DNA from: Kangiella koreensis DSM 16069
GTDB taxonomy: Bacteria > Pseudomonadota > Gammaproteobacteria > Enterobacterales > Kangiellaceae
Assembly: GCF_000024085.1 (NCBI RefSeq)
Contig: NC_013166.1
Location: forward strand, 1,798,001-1,862,000
Direction of reading: 5' to 3'
DNA length: 64,000 nucleotides
Made by a program: the position numbers and the translations under genes
Part shown: positions 56,713 to 64,000 of the stretch, piece after piece
How positions within the stretch are numbered: the first letter of the stretch is position 1
How the letters are laid out: each line of letters begins with the position of its first letter
The notes under the pieces: generated by a model
What the model was told of the DNA's origin: nothing
Database searches by the model: none
The model's input: the letters and a program-made list of their open reading frames with translations, nothing else

Positions 56713-59091
56713 TTAGTTTCTTAACGCCGCTCCATATTGCTCAGCAAGTCCTGACACGACCTTTTCGACCACAGCGTTGATTTCTGCGTCTTCTAGCGTC
56801 TTGTCCGGATGACGGAGTGTCATGGCCAATGCAATACTTTTCTTGCCTGGTTCCAAGTGCTCACCCTTGTATATATCAAAAATATGGGCATCTGTCAGTA
56901 AATTCCCACCATTTTTTACAATAAAATCAAGTAATTCGCCACCATTCACAGAATCTTCTACAACTAGCGCAAGGTCGCGTCGAATCGATGGGAACTTGGA
57001 TAATGGCTTAAATTCAGGCAATTGACGCTCAGAGAGCGGCGCAAGGTCCATCTGGAACACGTATGCGTCCATATCGAGGTCGATTTCCTGCTGCACCTGC
57101 GGGTGGATTTTGCCGATATAGCCGACGGCGTGGCCATCGACCGAAATCTCGGCGGCCTGGCCCGGATGCAGGATGTCCATGTGCAGGGTTTCGAAGTCGT
57201 ATGACTTGTTAGTGGCTTGCAATAAGGCTTCTACGTCGCCTTTCAGGTCGTAGAAATCAACCTTCTCACCATCGGTGTTCCAGCTTTCTTTGTTGCGCAG
57301 GCCGCAGACCAGACCGGCGATGGTCGGGATCTGCTGCAAGGTATCGCCTGAGTTGATGAAGCGTAAACCCAGCTCGAAGATACGGATACGGCTTTGCTGG
57401 CGGTTGATGTTGAATTTCGCGGTTTGCACCAGACCTGGCAATAAGTTGGTGCGCATCACTGCCATTTCGCTGGAAATCGGGTTCATCAGCGGTAATGGCT
57501 CAATGCCCGGGTGCAGTTGCAGTTGGAATTCTGGTTCTACGAAGCTGTAGGTAATGACTTCCTGATAGCCGCGCTTGACCAACACATCGCGCATGTCGTT
57601 TTTCCAGACGCGGTTTTCCGGCTGGTCGAACATCGCCATTTCGGCCTGTGGTTTGCGGCTTGGTAGCTTGTTGTAGCCATAAACGCGCACCAGCTCTTCA
57701 ATCAGACTTTCTTCGTTGTCGATGTCGAAACGGAAGCTTGGCACTACAACGTCCCAACCGTCGGCATTAGCGGTTAGCTTCAGGCCAAGACGGGTCAGAA
57801 TGTCTTCAACCTGGTCATCGGCGAATGGGAAGCCGACCACGCGTTCGATGCGCTGGCGACGCAAACGCAGGTGGCGCTTAGTTGGCATGGCGTCGTGATC
57901 AACTGCTTCGATGATGTCACCCGGCTGACCGCCGACGATTTCAAGTAGAAGCTCGGTAGCGCGCTCCATGGCGGTGCGTTGCAATTCAAAGTCGACGCCA
58001 CGCTCGTAGCGATGCGATGCGTCAGTGTGCAGGCCGTATTGGCGCGCACGTCCGGCAATCGCGATGGGATCGAAATAAGCACTTTCAAGGAAGATGTTAT
58101 CGGTTTCGCTATTGATGCCTGAATGCTCGCCGCCCATTACGCCAGCAATGGCCAATGGTTTGTTATGGTCTGCAATCAATAAGGTATCGTCAGTCAGTTC
58201 GACTTCCTGGCCATCGAGCAGAGTGAGCTTTTCGCCCTGCTTGGCCATGCGAACGTCAATGCCGCCTTCGATTTGCTTTAAGTCGAATGCGTGCATCGGA
58301 TGACCCAATTCAAGCAACACGAAATTCGTCACGTCGACCACAGGATCTATCGCACGAACGCCAGAGCGTTCGATGTATTTAACCATCCAGTCAGGCGTTT
58401 TGGCCTGTGGGTTGATGCCTTTGATGATGCGGCCCAGGTAACGCGGGCAAGCCTGCGGCGCAGAAAGCTTCACCGGTAAGGTATCGCTAACTTCTGGCGT
58501 TAAAGCTTTAGGTTGATGTTCTGTGACGGCGGTTTGCGTTAATACGCCCACTTCGCGCGCGATGCCACGAATACCTAAACAGTCGCCGCGGTTAGGCGTC
58601 AGGTCAACTTCAATGACATGGTCATTAAGTTCAAAGTAATCTTTTATGTCCTGGCCTAGCGGAGCCTGGCTGTCCAGCTCAACAATGCCGTCGCCATCTT
58701 CGCCGATTTCAAGTTCGGTGGATGAACACAACATGCCGTGCGAGGCTACGCCGCGCAGCTTGGCTTTTTTGATTTTAAAGTCGCCGGGTAACACAGCGCC
58801 AATCATGGCGACTGCGACTTTAATGCCAGCGCGCGCGTTTGGCGCACCGCAGATAATTTGTAGGTCTTCGTCGCTGGCTGAGCCGACGGATACTGTACAG
58901 ACGCGCAGTTTGTCCGCGTCTGGATGTTGCTCGGCTGCAACGATTTCGCCGACCACAACGCCCGAGAATTTGTTGCCCAGGTATTCAAAGCCATCCACTT
59001 CCAGGCCAGCCATTGTTAATTTTTCTACTAATTCTTGGGTAGAAATTTCAGGGTTTACCCACTCTCGTAACCACTTTTCACTGAATTTCAT
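56713..59091 (-). CDS. pheT: Phenylalanyl-tRNA synthetase beta subunit
   Basis: PheT forms the alpha2beta2 synthetase with PheS. The 792-residue protein has the N-terminal EMAP-like tRNA-binding fold (about 40-150), B3/B4 editing domains ([31 protein letters not shown]), the B5 core, and a C-terminal ferredoxin-fold anticodon-binding domain ([14 protein letters not shown]). The length matches E. coli. A 146-base gap with paired palindromes separates it from pheS. Confidence 0.97.
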   Translation of the reverse strand: MKFSEKWLREWVNPEISTQELVEKLTMAGLEVDGFEYLGNKFSGVVVGEIVAAEQHPDADKLRVCTVSVGSASDEDLQIICGAPNARAGIKVAVAMIGAVLPGDFKIKKAKLRGVASHGMLCSSTELEIGEDGDGIVELDSQAPLGQDIKDYFELNDHVIEVDLTPNRGDCLGIRGIAREVGVLTQTAVTEHQPKALTPEVSDTLPVKLSAPQACPRYLGRIIKGINPQAKTPDWMVKYIERSGVRAIDPVVDVTNFVLLELGHPMHAFDLKQIEGGIDVRMAKQGEKLTLLDGQEVELTDDTLLIADHNKPLAIAGVMGGEHSGINSETDNIFLESAYFDPIAIAGRARQYGLHTDASHRYERGVDFELQRTAMERATELLLEIVGGQPGDIIEAVDHDAMPTKRHLRLRRQRIERVVGFPFADDQVEDILTRLGLKLTANADGWDVVVPSFRFDIDNEESLIEELVRVYGYNKLPSRKPQAEMAMFDQPENRVWKNDMRDVLVKRGYQEVITYSFVEPEFQLQLHPGIEPLPLMNPISSEMAVMRTNLLPGLVQTAKFNINRQQSRIRIFELGLRFINSGDTLQQIPTIAGLVCGLRNKESWNTDGEKVDFYDLKGDVEALLQATNKSYDFETLHMDILHPGQAAEISVDGHAVGYIGKIHPQVQQEIDLDMDAYVFQMDLAPLSERQLPEFKPLSKFPSIRRDLALVVEDSVNGGELLDFIVKNGGNLLTDAHIFDIYKGEHLEPGKKSIALAMTLRHPDKTLEDAEINAVVEKVVSGLAEQYGAALRN

Positions 59092-59146
59092 AATGCTTTA
59101 CCTAGTTTGCTACTCTTTGTAGCTTTGCTTATTCGCTTATATATTC

Positions 59147-59217
59147 GTCACTCCCGCGAAGGCGGGAGTCTATTCTTTTAAAGAGCTATTATGGATTCCC
59201 ACCTACGTGGGAATGAC
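59147..59217. repeat. Paired palindromic element between pheS and pheT
   Basis: The left hairpin ACTCCCGC-GAAG-GCGGGAGT is preceded by GTC. The right hairpin ATTCCCAC-CTAC-GTGGGAAT is followed by GAC. They face each other across TTTTAAAGAGC, a head-to-head doublet like 41710-41787. Confidence 0.85.
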
Positions 59218-59237
59218 ATAAATCTGAGCCCGTGCAA

Positions 59238-60314
<1,077 letters not shown>

Positions 60315-60323
60315 TCAAAATGC

Positions 60324-60358
60324 AAAAAAAAAGGAAGAGCATCTCTGCCCTTCCTTTT
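60324..60358 (-). terminator. Terminator or attenuator between rplT and pheS
   Basis: On the minus strand AAGGAAG / CTTCCTT form the stem, followed by nine Ts. It lies in the rplT-pheS gap where E. coli has the pheST attenuator. A second hairpin GTCGCCC-GA-GGGCGAC sits just upstream (60373-60388). Confidence 0.75.
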
Positions 60359-60426
60359 TACTTCAATCGCTTGTCGCCCGAGGGCGACTAAAATACTCTT
60401 CTCGTTAAAGAACAGTTATCAGCTTA

Positions 60427-60786
60427 TTAAGCTTCAAGGACAGATTTAGCTTGGTCTGCAAAAGCAGCAAAAGCTACTTTATCAAAAACCGCTAATTCTG
60501 CTAGCATTTTACGATCAACTTCAATGTTTGATTTCTTCAAACCATTGATAAAACGGCTATAAGACAAACCGTGAACACGAGCTTCAGCATTGATACGCGC
60601 AATCCATAAAGCACGGAATTGACGTTTACGCTGACGACGGTCACGATATGCATATTGACCCGCTTTGATAACAGCTTGTTTGGCTACGCGGTATACACGA
60701 CTACGTGCACCATAATAACCTTTAGCTTGCTTTAATATTTTCTTGTGACGCGCATGGGCAGTCACACCACGTTTTACTCTTGGCAT
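60427..60786 (-). CDS. rplT: 50S ribosomal protein L20
   Basis: L20 is essential for early 50S assembly and represses its own operon in E. coli. The 119-residue basic protein begins [19 protein letters not shown] and has [21 protein letters not shown], the family core. It lies 15 bases after rpmI. Confidence 0.98.
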   Translation of the reverse strand: MPRVKRGVTAHARHKKILKQAKGYYGARSRVYRVAKQAVIKAGQYAYRDRRQRKRQFRALWIARINAEARVHGLSYSRFINGLKKSNIEVDRKMLAELAVFDKVAFAAFADQAKSVLEA

Positions 60787-60801
60787 CTCTTAATCCTCAC
60801 C

Positions 60802-60999
60802 TTAACCGTTTGGCAACATACGATCGATTGAACGTGTGTCTGCAGCATCAACCAATTTAGCGTGACGCAAATGACGCTTACGCTTCGTTGATTTCTTGGT
60901 CAGGATGTGACGCAAGTGTGACTGTTTGTGCTTGTAGCGGCCTGAAGCTGTTTTCTTGAAACGCTTCGATGCACCGCGGTCAGTTTTCATCTTTGGCAT
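60802..60999 (-). CDS. rpmI: 50S ribosomal protein L35
   Basis: L35 has 65 residues, beginning [20 protein letters not shown], with [18 protein letters not shown] in the centre, both diagnostic. It is between infC and rplT. The 154-base gap upstream contains a hairpin that could be part of L20 feedback control. Confidence 0.98.
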   Translation of the reverse strand: MPKMKTDRGASKRFKKTASGRYKHKQSHLRHILTKKSTKRKRHLRHAKLVDAADTRSIDRMLPNG

Positions 61000-61153
61000 A
61001 TTAAAATACTCGCATTGTTACCCGCCATGGCCATTGCTTTAAATTGTGCAATCGTTTGAGCGCATGACTAGTTACTAAAACGGACAGCTCAGTGGTTACA
61101 CCGTGCTGCCCAACCTATGAAAAGTGTAAGTGCTCTTGCGAGACTCGTCTTAC

Positions 61154-61693
61154 TTACCTTTTCTTTTTGGGTCCAATCACCATCGTCATTTGACGACCTT
61201 CCATTGATGGACGATGTTCAACAGCTCCATATTCTTCCAGGTCTTTTTCGACACGCTTCAATAACTCCATTCCGAGTTCTTGGTGCGCCATCTCACGACC
61301 GCGGAAGCGAACTGTTACTTTCGCCTTGTCCCCGTCTTCCAGGAAACGTATCAGGTTGCGTAGTTTTACCTGATAATCCCCTATGTCCGTCCCTGGGCGA
61401 AACTTAATTTCCTTCACGTGAGTTACTTTTTGTTTTTTCTTAGCAGCTGCTTTCGCTTTTTTCTGCTCAAAAAGGAACTTACCGAAGTCCATCACTTTAC
61501 AAACTGGAGGATCCGCATCTGGCGAAACTTCCACTAAGTCCTGGCTAGCTTCTTTAGCCTGAGCCAAGGCTTCTTTGATATCTACTACGCCTACGTTTTC
61601 ACCGGTGGCGTCTATCAGGCGAACTTCTTTCACCCGGATGTCTTCGTTTATGCGCTGTCTATCGGAGCGCTTATCACCTTTTCTGATGGTAAT
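61154..61693 (-). CDS. infC: Translation initiation factor IF-3 (non-AUG start)
   Basis: IF-3 selects the initiator tRNA and start codon on the 30S subunit. The frame continues 20 codons upstream of the first GTG and encodes [20 protein letters not shown], which matches the conserved IF-3 N-terminus (RINxxIR). The start is therefore ATT at 61693 (three bases after GAGG) or ATC at 61687 (nine bases after), giving 179 or 177 residues. E. coli infC also starts with AUU, allowing IF-3 to repress itself. The C-terminal domain has [19 protein letters not shown] and [14 protein letters not shown]. It lies 19 bases after thrS. Confidence 0.95.
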   Translation of the reverse strand: MTIRKGDKRSDRQRINEDIRVKEVRLIDATGENVGVVDIKEALAQAKEASQDLVEVSPDADPPVCKVMDFGKFLFEQKKAKAAAKKKQKVTHVKEIKFRPGTDIGDYQVKLRNLIRFLEDGDKAKVTVRFRGREMAHQELGMELLKRVEKDLEEYGAVEHRPSMEGRQMTMVIGPKKKR

Positions 61694-61712
61694 TTTCCTC
61701 TTTAATTAGTGC

Positions 61713-63632
61713 CTAGTCAGCCTTTCTGGCTCGCTTCGTAACTTCTGCTTCTAGCAACTCAGCAAAGGCTTCAATACTCATGCTACCTAAGTCTTCCCCA
61801 TCACGAGTACGGACCGCAACATGGTTATTTTCGACTTCTCTATCACCGACCACTAACAAGAATGGCACGCGTGCTAGAGTCTGCTCGCGAATTTTAAAGC
61901 CGATCTTCTCATTTCTCAAGTCCGAATTCACTCTAAAACCTTTATTTTTCAAGGATTCGACCACTTTTTGGCAAAAATCGGCCTGTTTGTCGGTAATATT
62001 CATGACAACAGCCTGAGTTGGCGCCAACCAAGCAGGGAATTTTCCAGCGAATTCTTCGATCAAAATACCGATAAATCGTTCAAGTGACCCCAAAATAGCT
62101 CGGTGCAACATCACCGGAGTTTCGCGCTCGCCACTTTCCGCCACATATTCGGCGTCTAAGCGACCCGGCATTGAGAAGTCAACCTGAATAGTACCACATT
62201 GCCAGTGACGCTCGAGACAATCTTTTAGCGTAAATTCAAGTTTGGGGCCATAGAAGGCACCTTCGCCTGGCTGGTATTCAAATTGGATGCTGTTGGCTTT
62301 CAACGCATCGGCCAGTGCGGCTTCAGCTTTGTCCCACTCCTGGTCAGTACCAACCCGTTGTTCTGGGCGAGTGGAAAGCTTGACGATTACGTCGGTAAAA
62401 CCAAAGTCGGCGTAAACGTCGTAGAGCATTGCGATGAACTTGGACACTTCTTCCTGAATCTGATCTTCAGTACAGAAAATGTGTGCATCATCCTGCACAA
62501 AGTTGCGCAGACGCATGATACCGTGCAAAGCACCCGATGGTTCATTACGGTGGCAAGAGCCGAACTCTGCCATGCGCAATGGTAGGTCACGGTAACTTTT
62601 CAGGCCAACGTTGAAGATTTGTACGTGGCATGGGCAGTTCATTGGCTTAATCGCATAATCACGCTCATCAGACTTGAGCGTAAACATGTCGTCGCCAAAC
62701 TTGTCCCAGTGGCCCGATTTTTCCCACAAACTGCGGTCAACCATCTGTGGCGTTTTAACTTCTTGGTAGTCGTGTTCTTTCAAGCGCTCACGAATGTATT
62801 GCTCTAGCGTTTTATAAATGGTCCAGCCTTTGTCGTGCCAAAAAATCATGCCCGGCGCTTCTTCCTGGATATGGAACAAGTCGAGTGCTTTCGCAATTTT
62901 ACGGTGGTCGCGCTTTTCCGCTTCTTCGAGGCGGTGCAAATAGGCCTTCAGGTCTTTCTTATTAGTCCAGGCTGTTCCGTAGATACGTTGCAGCATGGCG
63001 TTGTTCGAGTCGCCACGCCAATAGGCGCCAGCAACCTTCATCAATTTGAATGCTTTCAGTTTAGAAGTCGAAGGCACGTGTGGGCCACGACACAAGTCGA
63101 TGAAATCACCCTGACGATACAGGGATAAGGTTTCGTTCTGTGGGATTGATTCGATGATCTCAGCTTTGTACTCTTCGCCCATATTACGGAAGAAAGCCAC
63201 AGCCTCATCACGGCCCATTTCTGTGCGCTCGACCTGTAAGTTTTCTTTGGTGATTTTTTCCATCTCTTTTTCGATGGCGCGCAAGTCGTCTTCAGAAAAC
63301 GGCTTTTCAGTCGCAAAATCATAGTAAAAGCCATTATCAATTACTGGCCCGATGGTGACCTGAACATTATCAAACAAACGCTGAACCGCTTGCGCTAATA
63401 AGTGGGCGGTCGAGTGACGAATCACTTCCAGACCGTCTTCGTCACGCTCGGTGATAATAGCAAGAGCCGCATCGTTTTCGATAACAAAGCTGGTGTCTAC
63501 CATGTGACCATCCACTTTGCCAGCTAACGCTGCTTTTGCTAATCCAGGGCCTATGTCGTTTGCAACGTCATAAACTGAAACTGCGTGGTCGAACTCACGC
63601 TTACTTCCATCAGGTAATGTAATTACAGGCAT
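61713..63632 (-). CDS. thrS: Threonyl-tRNA synthetase
   Basis: The class II synthetase has TGS and editing domains. The N-terminal TGS is at about 1-62 ([20 protein letters not shown]). The editing domain has the zinc/histidine pair [15 protein letters not shown] near 73-87 and CRGPH near 182. The catalytic zinc Cys is in [12 protein letters not shown] near 334, with motif 2 [15 protein letters not shown] and motif 3 [20 protein letters not shown]. It has 639 residues. It is the first gene of thrS-infC-rpmI-rplT-pheS-pheT-ihfA, with a leader carrying a tRNA-like hairpin. Confidence 0.98.
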   Translation of the reverse strand: MPVITLPDGSKREFDHAVSVYDVANDIGPGLAKAALAGKVDGHMVDTSFVIENDAALAIITERDEDGLEVIRHSTAHLLAQAVQRLFDNVQVTIGPVIDNGFYYDFATEKPFSEDDLRAIEKEMEKITKENLQVERTEMGRDEAVAFFRNMGEEYKAEIIESIPQNETLSLYRQGDFIDLCRGPHVPSTSKLKAFKLMKVAGAYWRGDSNNAMLQRIYGTAWTNKKDLKAYLHRLEEAEKRDHRKIAKALDLFHIQEEAPGMIFWHDKGWTIYKTLEQYIRERLKEHDYQEVKTPQMVDRSLWEKSGHWDKFGDDMFTLKSDERDYAIKPMNCPCHVQIFNVGLKSYRDLPLRMAEFGSCHRNEPSGALHGIMRLRNFVQDDAHIFCTEDQIQEEVSKFIAMLYDVYADFGFTDVIVKLSTRPEQRVGTDQEWDKAEAALADALKANSIQFEYQPGEGAFYGPKLEFTLKDCLERHWQCGTIQVDFSMPGRLDAEYVAESGERETPVMLHRAILGSLERFIGILIEEFAGKFPAWLAPTQAVVMNITDKQADFCQKVVESLKNKGFRVNSDLRNEKIGFKIREQTLARVPFLLVVGDREVENNHVAVRTRDGEDLGSMSIEAFAELLEAEVTKRARKAD

Positions 63633-63652
63633 TGTTACTCTCTCTTTTGAAT

Positions 63653-63674
63653 ATAGCCCCCACGAATGGGCTAT
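63653..63674 (-). promoter_or_regulatory. thrS translational operator hairpin mimicking the tRNA-Thr anticodon arm
   Basis: On the minus strand ATAGCCC / GGGCTAT form a 7-base stem with loop ATTCGTGG. The loop contains CGT after a T, like U33-CGU of tRNA-Thr(CGU). The triplet is 30-32 bases ahead of the thrS start, and the ribosome binding site (GAGAG) follows the stem. In E. coli, ThrRS binds such an anticodon-like arm and blocks ribosomes. Confidence 0.65.
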
Positions 63675-63732
63675 TATTCAATCGGTTAGTTAATGGTAAA
63701 AAGCAACTGGGTACATTTAAAAACACAGTCGC

Positions 63733-63776
63733 AAAAAACACCCGTCAACCTGGGTTATGAGGCTGATTGAGGTGTT
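63733..63776 (-). terminator. Hairpin with T-run in the thrS leader
   Basis: On the minus strand AACACC / GGTGTT with inner TCA / TGA and CCT / AGG pairs is followed by TTTTTT. It is either an attenuator or an upstream domain of the thrS operator. Confidence 0.45.
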
Positions 63777-63785
63777 AAATGTGAA

Positions 63786-63815
63786 ATTATCGGGAAATCC
63801 GATCAATATATGCAA
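63786..63815 (-). promoter_or_regulatory. Candidate thrS promoter
   Basis: On the minus strand, -35 TTGCAT and -10 GATAAT are 18 bases apart. Transcription would start just ahead of the leader hairpin. Confidence 0.35.
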
Positions 63816-63899
63816 TAGGATATAGCAAAAAGGCCTATAAAACATTAGGTTTTATGGATATTCTTATCATTTTTCAGGTCAATTAAGGAAATTCCCACT

Positions 63900-64000
63900 A
63901 TGAGTTATGCAACTGCCCAATGTCTGTGTGGAAAAACAGGAATCAGCGCGCCAAATCTGGGTGACAGTATTGGTGCTTGCCATTGTGTCATGTGTCGCAC
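63900..64000 (+). CDS. GFA (glutathione-dependent formaldehyde-activating)-family protein, 5' part
   Basis: The ATG, preceded by AAGGAA, opens a frame that runs off the window. It begins MSYATAQCLCGKTGISAPNL and later has GACHCVMCR. The CxC and CHCxxC cysteine patterns with zinc spacing are those of the GFA/CENP-V fold. Only 33 residues are visible, so the enzyme activity cannot be judged. It is divergent from thrS. Confidence 0.75.
   Translation, partial: MSYATAQCLCGKTGISAPNLGDSIGACHCVMCR

Overview
The window looks like a chromosomal segment of a marine-type gammaproteobacterium. The core gene orders rpsT/murJ-ribF-ileS-lspA-fkpB-ispH, rplU-rpmA-obgE/ispB, purM-purN, hda, and thrS-infC-rpmI-rplT-pheS-pheT-ihfA-merR are classic for that class. 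A Kangiella-like bacterium is my best guess from the overall content, but the genus is an inference and cannot be proven without a search.

Layout. 1-8.3 kb: a minus-strand housekeeping run (ispH, fkpB, lspA, ileS, ribF, then murJ) interrupted by a small plus-strand lipoprotein gene. 8.4-17.1 kb: rpsT with a UUG start, a MarR regulator, a DUF1329 protein, a DsrE-like protein, obgE, rpmA, rplU (L21 with an extra C-terminal domain), ispB and pckA. 17.1-22.1 kb: a three-gene minus-strand signalling operon (pentapeptide-repeat/class III cyclase, secreted propeller protein, CHASE-GGDEF-EAL protein). 22.2-34.4 kb: AhpD-like protein, hda, a CDP-alcohol phosphatidyltransferase, DUF2066, hpt, an OmpA-type lipoprotein, purM-purN-DUF3108, dcd, apbC, metG and a membrane protein.

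Accessory regions. 34.6-39.6 kb holds a compact type VI secretion cargo module with no secretion apparatus nearby: a DUF4123 adaptor, a VasX-like putative pore-forming effector and a putative membrane immunity protein. 39.7-47.4 kb holds gamma-glutamyltranspeptidase, a chorismate mutase-ubiU-ubiV operon with convergent ubiT (oxygen-independent ubiquinone synthesis), and a TonB-dependent receptor. A perfect FNR-type box sits at exactly -41.5 from a good -10 element ahead of this operon. The block is bracketed by inverted copies of short palindromic repeats. 47.4-55.4 kb is an AT-rich defence island: vsr with a small upstream ORF, a B3-domain restriction-like protein, and an operon of an m5C methyltransferase, a McrB-like AAA+ motor and a DUF2357/PD-(D/E)XK nuclease. 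It abuts tRNA-Ser(UGA) and tRNA-Pro(GGG).

55.6-64 kb is the translation operon thrS to ihfA/merR, read leftward. infC starts at a non-AUG codon further upstream than any ATG/GTG/TTG. The thrS leader has a hairpin whose loop imitates the tRNA-Thr(CGU) anticodon, as in the E. coli thrS operator. The right edge holds the start of a GFA-family gene. No CRISPR array, rRNA gene, intact insertion sequence or integrase was seen.
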